Below, piece by piece: positions 22,268 through 31,765 of a DNA stretch of 64,000 nucleotides. Both the position numbers and the translations under genes were made by a program. Below the pieces are notes generated by a model. The model had not been told where the DNA came from and ran no database searches. It saw only the letters and a list, made by a program, of their open reading frames with translations. Position 1 is the first letter of the stretch. Every line of letters starts with the position of its first letter. The stretch comes from Corallium rubrum (Eukaryota > Cnidaria > Anthozoa > Scleralcyonacea > Coralliidae), in NCBI GenBank assembly GCA_964035015.1, contig OZ035997.1, positions 17,130,923-17,194,922 of the forward strand. Reading direction: 5' to 3'.

Positions 22268-22587
22268 TCCCTTCGGGGAAGAACATCACTATCGAAAATA
22301 AAGTAAAAACTCATCAACAACACAACTACATACACGGCTCCCTTCCACTAATTTCGCACATCAATTCTTTATATTTTACAGATATCAACAGAACCCATCG
22401 AGTTCGACGCCGCAAGACAACACCGTCGCTAAAGACACCGAGAGGGTAGAGCAAGCACGTTTCTTTCCTCATTTTTGTTTAATCGGCATGCTGGCTATCG
22501 GAATTCAGTTGGCGACAAATTACCCTATTAACCACATGCCGCTGACTCGTAGTACCCGGTCATAGGCTTTCTGCGACAAACACATGC

Positions 22588-22676
22588 ATACTTACCTGAC
22601 GCGAGAGGTACTTTGATCAACAAGGAAGTCCTCTCAGGATGAGGCCCTCTCATTGCACTTCGACTGGGTTGACTCC

Positions 22677-22708
<32 letters not shown>

Positions 22709-22751
22709 TATAATTTCTGGTAGTGGGGACCTGCGTTCGCGCTCGTCCCCT
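22588..22751 (+). ncRNA. U1 snRNA copy 21
   Basis: Full length; as copy 2. Confidence 0.95.
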
Positions 22752-22903
22752 TACAACAAACCAATCAAAAGCAAACTCATCCAACGCGCGAGCACACGGG
22801 CTTCGTGGAACATTCGATTTCACCGTTCTTATGTTCCTCGTCGACCTCTCGTGCCACAACGCCGAACGACCGCTATAAAAGCGATATTTTCACCTCCTCC
22901 AAT

Positions 22904-22965
22904 GTCTACGACCATACCACCGGGAAAGCACCGGTTCTCGTCTGATCACCGAAGTTAAGCCCGGG

Positions 22966-22999
<34 letters not shown>

Positions 23000-23023
23000 G
23001 GGAATACCCCGTGTCGTAGACAC
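22904..23023 (+). rRNA. 5S rRNA copy 21 (G62 type)
   Basis: Full length; as copy 12. Confidence 0.95.
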
Positions 23024-23136
23024 CTTTTTCTTTTTTCTTTCTTTCAGACGCTTCGAGCGCGTGGGCTGACCTGGGCCGAACCACATCGTTGCTCCAGCTT
23101 CTTCCCGGGCAAAACATAACTTTTTTATGGGTCGTT

Positions 23137-23324
23137 ATCGCTTCTCGGCCTATTGGCTAAGATCAAGTGTAGTATCTGTTCTTATCAGCTTAATATCTGA
23201 TATGCCAGGCAACGCCTGGCTCATATATTAAACTGATTTTTGGGCTTCGGCCATGGGATTGAAGCTTGCTTCGCCCTGGCCACGGGTTGTCTCGGTATCG
23301 CACTACCTCCGAGTACGGCCCTCT
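23137..23324 (+). ncRNA. U2 snRNA copy 22
   Basis: Full length; as copy 2. Confidence 0.95.
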
Positions 23325-23644
23325 TCCCTTCGGGGAAGAACATCACTATCGAAAATAAAGTAAAAACTCATCAACAACACAACTACATACACGGCTCCCT
23401 TCCACTAATTTCGCACATCAATTCTTTATATTTTACAGATATCAACAGAACCCATCGAGTTCGACGCCGCAAGACAACACCGTCGCTAAAGACACCGAGA
23501 GGGTAGAGCAAGCACGTTTCTTTCCTCATTTTTGTTTAATCGGCATGCTGGCTATCGGAATTCAGTTGGCGACAAATTACCCTATTAACCACATGCCGCT
23601 GACTCGTAGTACCCGGTCATAGGCTTTCTGCGACAAACACATGC

Positions 23645-23733
23645 ATACTTACCTGACGCGAGAGGTACTTTGATCAACAAGGAAGTCCTCTCAGGATGAG
23701 GCCCTCTCATTGCACTTCGACTGGGTTGACTCC

Positions 23734-23765
<32 letters not shown>

Positions 23766-23808
23766 TATAATTTCTGGTAGTGGGGACCTGCGTTCGCGCT
23801 CGTCCCCT
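23645..23808 (+). ncRNA. U1 snRNA copy 22
   Basis: Full length; as copy 2. Confidence 0.95.
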
Positions 23809-23960
23809 TACAACAAACCAATCAAAAGCAAACTCATCCAACGCGCGAGCACACGGGCTTCGTGGAACATTCGATTTCACCGTTCTTATGTTCCTCGTCG
23901 ACCTCTCGTGCCACAACGCCGAACGACCGCTATAAAAGCGATATTTTCACCTCCTCCAAT

Positions 23961-24022
23961 GTCTACGACCATACCACCGGGAAAGCACCGGTTCTCGTCT
24001 GATCACCGAAGTTAAGCCCGGG

Positions 24023-24056
<34 letters not shown>

Positions 24057-24080
24057 GGGAATACCCCGTGTCGTAGACAC
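23961..24080 (+). rRNA. 5S rRNA copy 22 (G62 type)
   Basis: Full length; as copy 12. Confidence 0.95.
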
Positions 24081-24193
24081 CTTTTTCTTTTTTCTTTCTT
24101 TCAGACGCTTCGAGCGCGTGGGCTGACCTGGGCCGAACCACATCGTTGCTCCAGCTTCTTCCCGGGCAAAACATAACTTTTTTATTGGTCGTT

Positions 24194-24381
24194 ATCGCTT
24201 CTCGGCCTATTGGCTAAGATCAAGTGTAGTATCTGTTCTTATCAGCTTAATATCTGATATGCCAGGCAACGCCTGGCTCATATATTAAACTGATTTTTGG
24301 GCTTCGGCCATGGGATTGAAGCTTGCTTCGCCCTGGCCACGGGTTGTCTCGGTATCGCACTACCTCCGAGTACGGCCCTCT
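24194..24381 (+). ncRNA. U2 snRNA copy 23
   Basis: Full length. The upstream flank reads TATTGGTCG, a private variant shared with the U2 before the insertion at 43413. Confidence 0.95.
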
Positions 24382-24701
24382 TCCCTTCGGGGAAGAACAT
24401 CACTATCGAAAATAAAGTAAAAACTCATCAACAACACAACTACATACACGGCTCCCTTCCACTAATTTCGCACATCAATTCTTTATATTTTACAGATATC
24501 AACAGAACCCATCGAGTTCGACGCCGCAAGACAACACCGTCGCTAAAGACACCGAGAGGGTAGAGCAAGCACGTTTCTTTCCTCATTTTTGTTTAATCGG
24601 CATGCTGGCTATCGGAATTCAGTTGGCGACAAATTACCCTATTAACCACATGCCGCTGACTCGTAGTACCCGGTCATAGGCTTTCTGCGACAAACACATG
24701 C

Positions 24702-24790
24702 ATACTTACCTGACGCGAGAGGTACTTTGATCAACAAGGAAGTCCTCTCAGGATGAGGCCCTCTCATTGCACTTCGACTGGGTTGACTCC

Positions 24791-24822
<32 letters not shown>

Positions 24823-24865
24823 TATAATTTCTGGTAGTGGGGACCTGCGTTCGCGCTCGTCCCCT
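24702..24865 (+). ncRNA. U1 snRNA copy 23
   Basis: Full length; as copy 2. Confidence 0.95.
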
Positions 24866-25017
24866 TACAACAAACCAATCAAAAGCAAACTCATCCAACG
24901 CGCGAGCACACGGGCTTCGTGGAACATTCGATTTCACCGTTCTTATGTTCCTCGTCGACCTCTCGTGCCACAACGCCGAACGACCGCTATAAAAGCGATA
25001 TTTTCACCTCCTCCAAT

Positions 25018-25079
25018 GTCTACGACCATACCACCGGGAAAGCACCGGTTCTCGTCTGATCACCGAAGTTAAGCCCGGG

Positions 25080-25113
<34 letters not shown>

Positions 25114-25137
25114 GGGAATACCCCGTGTCGTAGACAC
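25018..25137 (+). rRNA. 5S rRNA copy 23 (G62 type)
   Basis: Full length; as copy 12. Confidence 0.95.
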
Positions 25138-25250
25138 CTTTTTCTTTTTTCTTTCTTTCAGACGCTTCGAGCGCGTGGGCTGACCTGGGCCGAACCACAT
25201 CGTTGCTCCAGCTTCTTCCCGGGCAAAACATAACTTTTTTATGGGTCGTT

Positions 25251-25438
25251 ATCGCTTCTCGGCCTATTGGCTAAGATCAAGTGTAGTATCTGTTCTTATC
25301 AGCTTAATATCTGATATGCCAGGCAACGCCTGGCTCATATATTAAACTGATTTTTGGGCTTCGGCCATGGGATTGAAGCTTGCTTCGCCCTGGCCACGGG
25401 TTGTCTCGGTATCGCACTACCTCCGAGTACGGCCCTCT
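25251..25438 (+). ncRNA. U2 snRNA copy 24
   Basis: Full length; as copy 2. Confidence 0.95.
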
Positions 25439-25758
25439 TCCCTTCGGGGAAGAACATCACTATCGAAAATAAAGTAAAAACTCATCAACAACACAACTAC
25501 ATACACGGCTCCCTTCCACTAATTTCGCACATCAATTCTTTATATTTTACAGATATCAACAGAACCCATCGAGTTCGACGCCGCAAGACAACACCGTCGC
25601 TAAAGACACCGAGAGGGTAGAGCAAGCACGTTTCTTTCCTCATTTTTGTTTAATCGGCATGCTGGCTATCGGAATTCAGTTGGCGACAAATTACCCTATT
25701 AACCACATGCCGCTGACTCGTAGTACCCGGTCATAGGCTTTCTGCGACAAACACATGC

Positions 25759-25847
25759 ATACTTACCTGACGCGAGAGGTACTTTGATCAACAAGGAAGT
25801 CCTCTCAGGATGAGGCCCTCTCATTGCACTTCGACTGGGTTGACTCC

Positions 25848-25879
<32 letters not shown>

Positions 25880-25922
25880 TATAATTTCTGGTAGTGGGGA
25901 CCTGCGTTCGCGCTCGTCCCCT
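25759..25922 (+). ncRNA. U1 snRNA copy 24
   Basis: Full length; as copy 2. Confidence 0.95.
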
Positions 25923-26074
25923 TACAACAAACCAATCAAAAGCAAACTCATCCAACGCGCGAGCACACGGGCTTCGTGGAACATTCGATTTCACCGTTCT
26001 TATGTTCCTCGTCGACCTCTCGTGCCACAACGCCGAACGACCGCTATAAAAGCGATATTTTCACCTCCTCCAAT

Positions 26075-26136
26075 GTCTACGACCATACCACCGGGAAAGC
26101 ACCGGTTCTCGTCTGATCACCGAAGTTAAGCCCGGG

Positions 26137-26170
<34 letters not shown>

Positions 26171-26194
26171 GGGAATACCCCGTGTCGTAGACAC
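26075..26194 (+). rRNA. 5S rRNA copy 24 (G62 type)
   Basis: Full length; as copy 12. Confidence 0.95.
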
Positions 26195-26307
26195 CTTTTT
26201 CTTTTTTCTTTCTTTCAGACGCTTCGAGCGCGTGGGCTGACCTGGGCCGAACCACATCGTTGCTCCAGCTTCTTCCCGGGCAAAACATAACTTTTTTATG
26301 GGTCGTT

Positions 26308-26495
26308 ATCGCTTCTCGGCCTATTGGCTAAGATCAAGTGTAGTATCTGTTCTTATCAGCTTAATATCTGATATGCCAGGCAACGCCTGGCTCATATATT
26401 AAACTGATTTTTGGGCTTCGGCCATGGGATTGAAGCTTGCTTCGCCCTGGCCACGGGTTGTCTCGGTATCGCACTACCTCCGAGTACGGCCCTCT
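26308..26495 (+). ncRNA. U2 snRNA copy 25
   Basis: Full length; as copy 2. Confidence 0.95.
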
Positions 26496-26815
26496 TCCCT
26501 TCGGGGAAGAACATCACTATCGAAAATAAAGTAAAAACTCATCAACAACACAACTACATACACGGCTCCCTTCCACTAATTTCGCACATCAATTCTTTAT
26601 ATTTTACAGATATCAACAGAACCCATCGAGTTCGACGCCGCAAGACAACACCGTCGCTAAAGACACCGAGAGGGTAGAGCAAGCACGTTTCTTTCCTCAT
26701 TTTTGTTTAATCGGCATGCTGGCTATCGGAATTCAGTTGGCGACAAATTACCCTATTAACCACATGCCGCTGACTCGTAGTACCCGGTCATAGGCTTTCT
26801 GCGACAAACACATGC

Positions 26816-26904
26816 ATACTTACCTGACGCGAGAGGTACTTTGATCAACAAGGAAGTCCTCTCAGGATGAGGCCCTCTCATTGCACTTCGACTGGGTTGA
26901 CTCC

Positions 26905-26936
<32 letters not shown>

Positions 26937-26979
26937 TATAATTTCTGGTAGTGGGGACCTGCGTTCGCGCTCGTCCCCT
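26816..26979 (+). ncRNA. U1 snRNA copy 25
   Basis: Full length; as copy 2. Confidence 0.95.
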
Positions 26980-27131
26980 TACAACAAACCAATCAAAAGC
27001 AAACTCATCCAACGCGCGAGCACACGGGCTTCGTGGAACATTCGATTTCACCGTTCTTATGTTCCTCGTCGACCTCTCGTGCCACAACGCCGAACGACCG
27101 CTATAAAAGCGATATTTTCACCTCCTCCAAT

Positions 27132-27193
27132 GTCTACGACCATACCACCGGGAAAGCACCGGTTCTCGTCTGATCACCGAAGTTAAGCCCGGG

Positions 27194-27227
<34 letters not shown>

Positions 27228-27251
27228 GGGAATACCCCGTGTCGTAGACAC
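27132..27251 (+). rRNA. 5S rRNA copy 25 (G62 type)
   Basis: Full length; as copy 12. Confidence 0.95.
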
Positions 27252-27364
27252 CTTTTTCTTTTTTCTTTCTTTCAGACGCTTCGAGCGCGTGGGCTGACCT
27301 GGGCCGAACCACATCGTTGCTCCAGCTTCTTCCCGGGCAAAACATAACTTTTTTATGGGTCGTT

Positions 27365-27386
27365 ATCGCTTCTCGGCCTATTGGCT
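27365..27386 (+). pseudogene. U2 5' fragment (nt 1-22) of copy 26
   Basis: ATCGCTTCTCGG through TTGGCT, then retrotransposon. The U2 promoter upstream is intact, so transcription could start here and run into the element. Confidence 0.92.
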
Positions 27387-27546
27387 TTTTGTCATTAGGT
27401 TCGTGATATTACGAGTTTCAGTTGGTTCTGTTCTCGTTGTCAGTTGATCACCTGTTGGTAGAGGACGCTTTGCACCCCCAACAGGCCGGCTGACTAAACA
27501 GTTCTTATGGCCTCTACGAGTTCTCGAGTGCTGTTAGGGCGCAGGT

Positions 27547-27584
27547 GGTGGATCCATGCTCCAGCTTACAGGCTGGTAACACTG
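27547..27584 (+). other. Conserved 5' RNA hairpin 1 (NA-1)
   Basis: GGTGGATCCATGCTCCAG, then a stem CCAGCT/GGCTGG closed by TACA, then GTAACACTG. The same module occurs in the autonomous element (stem CCAGA/TCTGG, 31393-31406) and the third family (CCAGAG/CTCTGG, 58120-58135). The stem is kept while its bases change. Confidence 0.6.
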
Positions 27585-27647
27585 CCTCGCCCTCTTCGAG
27601 AGTTACAACGCCGGTGCGGACTATGGCCGATGTGGTTGGTGACCGTG

Positions 27648-27686
27648 CTACTGGGAGTACTCCCAGTAGTGGTCCTTCTAAGGACC
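27648..27686 (+). other. Perfect 22-bp palindrome and hairpin 2 (NA-1)
   Basis: A 22-bp perfect palindrome (27648-27669, centre AGTACT) is followed directly by GGTCCT-TCTA-AGGACC (27671-27686). The second hairpin corresponds to GGTTCT-CTTC-AGAACC in the other two families. Both lie within ORF1 coding sequence here. Confidence 0.55.
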
Positions 27687-29181
27687 TTCCAGCCCCGTCG
27701 CTCGTAGTTCCGTACCCAGAACGCTGCGCCGTGGTCACCGTTCCTTCGTTGGCCCTGGCGGGGAAACCGAAGCTGTCGCCGGGGGAAGTCTGGGACGCTT
27801 TAGAGAAGGAATTCTCTCCTGCGGCCCAGTACTTCGCCCAGATCCAGTCCCTGCGCACTGACCGCTTCCGTCTCTGGTGCACGTCGCCGGAGGTTTTGGA
27901 AAACGTCATCGCGGCTGGTATCTCCATTCGTGGTTTCCCGTGTAAGATCCAGCCCTATTCCTACAAGAAGAAGAGCTGGGTCACCGTGACACACTTGCCC
28001 TATGGCTTGCCGGAGGAGGAATTGAAAGTATTCTTCGGCCGCTATGGGGTGGTGTGTAAGCTGGTCTACGTGCTGTTCCGGAACGTGAGGACTGGGACAG
28101 TAAAGCTTCTTATGGAGCTACGAGAGGCCATCCCGACGCGTGTTCGCATCTGCGGTCATGCTGGGCTGGTCTATCACCAGGGGCAGGTTCGTACCTGTTT
28201 TCATTGTGGCACGGTTGGACATGAGTCCCGCCGCTTGCCCAGAAGAAGCAGGTCACTGCCACGAAGACGACGGCGAATCCTTCTTCGGGTGCCGGCGCGG
28301 ACGCGGCGACCCTCGGGGCCTAAGCGTAAGCGCAAGCGTAACCGTCGGAGGAAGTCGAAGAGGGCCGTGGCCCCTTCGGACGCCCCTTCTTCGTCCCAGC
28401 CAGGGGCCCCAGTCGAGGTGATGGAGGATTCGTCGAGTGGCTCTGAGCCACTTGCGAAGAAACCCGCCTTGGAAGTTGACCCTGCGACGGGTGGCTCTTC
28501 GGATCCACCTCTGGACTCGGCACCGGTTGTCGGGGACATGGAGACTGATGTGGGTTCTCACATTGTCGGCGTGCCCTCCGATGATCCGGTTGTACAGTTC
28601 CTTCACGAGCTCCATGTGGCATCTCGTGCGGCTCTGGACCGCGATTACCCACGCAGTGAGGACAATTCGGATTACCGTCTCGTCCACGGTTCCTATGTTT
28701 TTGTGGAGGAGGGTGAGGTTTTTGGCGACGATGTCGATCCTTCGGATCCCATGCCGCCTGGCTGGCGGCTTCACATGCAGCATAGGGGCGATGAGATCCG
28801 CGCGTTTTTGGGTTCGGGTGTGGTCTTCGACTATGACTTGCTTTCGGACAAGGCTATCCTCTTCACGGAGGACGGGTCGGAGATCCGGCGGTGTACCTTG
28901 CGGTATACCGCGAGTGGAGTTTGAGGAGGATTAGGTGTGGGTCCATTTCATGTGCATTCCTAAATCCATCCATTCCCGACTCCCTCGGCTGGTCTGCTTT
29001 AGCTGATCGGTCCTGGGTGACCATTTTTGTCGTTTCTGGCGCAACGGAGAGAGGGTCGCATCCTCTTTTGGTCTGAGTGGCAAGCGTAAGCCACCTCCGC
29101 GGAATAGTTCCTTGCACTTAGGGATTCACGATGTCATTTGCACCGGGCATCTTATATCCTGAAGGGGCTTAACTTCAAAAC

Positions 29182-29347
29182 AAGATCAAGTGTAGTATCT
29201 GTTCTTATCAGCTTAATATCTGATATGCCAGGCAACGCCTGGCTCATATATTAAACTGATTTTTGGGCTTCGGCCATGGGATTGAAGCTTGCTTCGCCCT
29301 GGCCACGGGTTGTCTCGGTATCGCACTACCTCCGAGTACGGCCCTCT
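29182..29347 (+). pseudogene. U2 3' fragment (nt 23 to end) of copy 26
   Basis: The remainder of the split U2 gene, including branch-recognition, Sm and 3' hairpin sequences. It has no promoter of its own. Confidence 0.92.
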
Positions 29348-29667
29348 TCCCTTCGGGGAAGAACATCACTATCGAAAATAAAGTAAAAACTCATCAACAA
29401 CACAACTACATACACGGCTCCCTTCCACTAATTTCGCACATCAATTCTTTATATTTTACAGATATCAACAGAACCCATCGAGTTCGACGCCGCAAGACAA
29501 CACCGTCGCTAAAGACACCGAGAGGGTAGAGCAAGCACGTTTCTTTCCTCATTTTTGTTTAATCGGCATGCTGGCTATCGGAATTCAGTTGGCGACAAAT
29601 TACCCTATTAACCACATGCCGCTGACTCGTAGTACCCGGTCATAGGCTTTCTGCGACAAACACATGC

Positions 29668-29756
29668 ATACTTACCTGACGCGAGAGGTACTTTGATCAA
29701 CAAGGAAGTCCTCTCAGGATGAGGCCCTCTCATTGCACTTCGACTGGGTTGACTCC

Positions 29757-29788
<32 letters not shown>

Positions 29789-29831
29789 TATAATTTCTGG
29801 TAGTGGGGACCTGCGTTCGCGCTCGTCCCCT
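29668..29831 (+). ncRNA. U1 snRNA copy 26
   Basis: Full length; as copy 2. The promoter motif at -58 is intact downstream of the split U2. Confidence 0.95.
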
Positions 29832-29983
29832 TACAACAAACCAATCAAAAGCAAACTCATCCAACGCGCGAGCACACGGGCTTCGTGGAACATTCGATTT
29901 CACCGTTCTTATGTTCCTCGTCGACCTCTCGTGCCACAACGCCGAACGACCGCTATAAAAGCGATATTTTCACCTCCTCCAAT

Positions 29984-30045
29984 GTCTACGACCATACCAC
30001 CGGGAAAGCACCGGTTCTCGTCTGATCACCGAAGTTAAGCCCGGG

Positions 30046-30079
<34 letters not shown>

Positions 30080-30103
30080 GGGAATACCCCGTGTCGTAGA
30101 CAC
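29984..30103 (+). rRNA. 5S rRNA copy 26 (G62 type)
   Basis: Full length; as copy 12. Confidence 0.95.
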
Positions 30104-30216
30104 CTTTTTCTTTTTTCTTTCTTTCAGACGCTTCGAGCGCGTGGGCTGACCTGGGCCGAACCACATCGTTGCTCCAGCTTCTTCCCGGGCAAAACATAAC
30201 TTTTTTATGGGTCGTT

Positions 30217-30404
30217 ATCGCTTCTCGGCCTATTGGCTAAGATCAAGTGTAGTATCTGTTCTTATCAGCTTAATATCTGATATGCCAGGCAACGCCTGGC
30301 TCATATATTAAACTGATTTTTGGGCTTCGGCCATGGGATTGAAGCTTGCTTCGCCCTGGCCACGGGTTGTCTCGGTATCGCACTACCTCCGAGTACGGCC
30401 CTCT
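30217..30404 (+). ncRNA. U2 snRNA copy 27
   Basis: Full length; as copy 2. Confidence 0.95.
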
Positions 30405-30724
30405 TCCCTTCGGGGAAGAACATCACTATCGAAAATAAAGTAAAAACTCATCAACAACACAACTACATACACGGCTCCCTTCCACTAATTTCGCACATCA
30501 ATTCTTTATATTTTACAGATATCAACAGAACCCATCGAGTTCGACGCCGCAAGACAACACCGTCGCTAAAGACACCGAGAGGGTAGAGCAAGCACGTTTC
30601 TTTCCTCATTTTTGTTTAATCGGCATGCTGGCTATCGGAATTCAGTTGGCGACAAATTACCCTATTAACCACATGCCGCTGACTCGTAGTACCCGGTCAT
30701 AGGCTTTCTGCGACAAACACATGC

Positions 30725-30813
30725 ATACTTACCTGACGCGAGAGGTACTTTGATCAACAAGGAAGTCCTCTCAGGATGAGGCCCTCTCATTGCACTTCGA
30801 CTGGGTTGACTCC

Positions 30814-30845
<32 letters not shown>

Positions 30846-30888
30846 TATAATTTCTGGTAGTGGGGACCTGCGTTCGCGCTCGTCCCCT
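30725..30888 (+). ncRNA. U1 snRNA copy 27
   Basis: Full length; as copy 2. Confidence 0.95.
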
Positions 30889-31040
30889 TACAACAAACCA
30901 ATCAAAAGCAAACTCATCCAACGCGCGAGCACACGGGCTTCGTGGAACATTCGATTTCACCGTTCTTATGTTCCTCGTCGACCTCTCGTGCCACAACGCC
31001 GAACGACCGCTATAAAAGCGATATTTTCACCTCCTCCAAT

Positions 31041-31102
31041 GTCTACGACCATACCACCGGGAAAGCACCGGTTCTCGTCTGATCACCGAAGTTAAGCCCG
31101 GG

Positions 31103-31136
<34 letters not shown>

Positions 31137-31160
31137 GGGAATACCCCGTGTCGTAGACAC
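31041..31160 (+). rRNA. 5S rRNA copy 27 (G62 type)
   Basis: Full length; as copy 12. Confidence 0.95.
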
Positions 31161-31273
31161 CTTTTTCTTTTTTCTTTCTTTCAGACGCTTCGAGCGCGTG
31201 GGCTGACCTGGGCCGAACCACATCGTTGCTCCAGCTTCTTCCCGGGCAAAACATAACTTTTTTATGGGTCGTT

Positions 31274-31295
31274 ATCGCTTCTCGGCCTATTGGCT
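31274..31295 (+). pseudogene. U2 5' fragment (nt 1-22) of copy 28
   Basis: Interrupted after TTGGCT by the autonomous element. Confidence 0.92.
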
Positions 31296-31387
31296 ATCGA
31301 GTTTTAGCGATCGAAACGTTCCTGCTCTACGAGTTCTTCGAGTTCTTTGAGTTGTCTTCGAGCTACAAAAGTGACTGAGGTGGATCC

Positions 31388-31765
31388 ATGCTCCAGACTT
31401 GTCTGGTAACACTTCTACACTTCTTCGAGTTTGTCAACGCTTGTTGGTGGTACTGGTCCGCGCCTGCTTGGTGGTTCTCTTCAGAACCTTGGTACCTCCT
31501 TCCAGCGGTGGTCTTCTCGTGTCTGGTTTGGCCGTGGTTTCGTTCGGCGCCTTGGTGGCCTTGGCTTCCGTGGTGCTTTGCCTGGCGGTCTAGCTCTACT
31601 GGGTTCCTGAGTTGTCTTGGTGACCCTTGGCTTACTGAGCCTTCAGTCCCAGCGCCCACGTCCTTTGGGCGCTCACGTGAGTTTTGTGTGTGTTGTATCT
31701 TTGCTTCCTTTGCAAGGTATACTGCGTGTAGGGTATTCTTTCTTTCTCACCCTTTTTACTGCGCG
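31388..31765 (+). other. Hairpin-rich 5' leader with in-frame Trp-rich extension
   Basis: It holds hairpin 1 (31393-31406), hairpin 2 (31473-31488) and a 7-bp stem AGCGCCC/GGGCGCT near 31650. The frame is open from an ATG at 31388 into ORF1, which would add 126 residues rich in Trp, Phe and Leu. The third family has a similar open extension. Conserved stems favour a structured RNA; a translated extension is less likely but possible. Confidence 0.5.

Larger units (their letters stand above)
27507..28924 (+). pseudogene. ORF1-like gene of NA-1, frameshifted
   Basis: Homologous to the intact genes of NA-2, NA-4 and NA-6. An extra 2 nt near the start (AGTTCTCGAGTG) takes the first ATG (27507) out of frame. 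An extra base at the zinc knuckle changes CGCTGCCC-type sequence to CGCTTGCCC, so the last cysteine of C-X2-C-X4-H-X4-C becomes Leu and about 35 residues are read out of frame before the basic stretch KRKRKRNRRRKSKR, where the frame is restored. A further indel alters the last residues. The RRM-like part and the acidic C-terminal domain (variant I) are otherwise preserved. Probably a recently decayed copy. Confidence 0.8.
27387..29181 (+). mobile_element. U2-specific 1.8-kb retrotransposon, copy NA-1
   Basis: 1795 bp inserted after U2 nt 22 and followed exactly by nt 23 (AAGATCAAG), with no visible target duplication or deletion. It ends in CTTCAAAAC, not in poly(A). It has a 5' leader of about 120 nt, one ORF1-like gene and a 3' UTR of about 250 nt. 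No reverse transcriptase or endonuclease is present, so it must be mobilised in trans, presumably by an element like the one at 31296. Confidence 0.9.

Noticed and set aside
912-27386. CRISPR-like or simple satellite array
   Set aside because: The roughly 1-kb units contain complete, recognisable RNA genes with promoters and terminators.
27387-27590. A definite HDV-like ribozyme at the element 5' end
   Set aside because: I could not fold the required nested double pseudoknot with the catalytic C by eye; kept only as a possibility in the hairpin finding.
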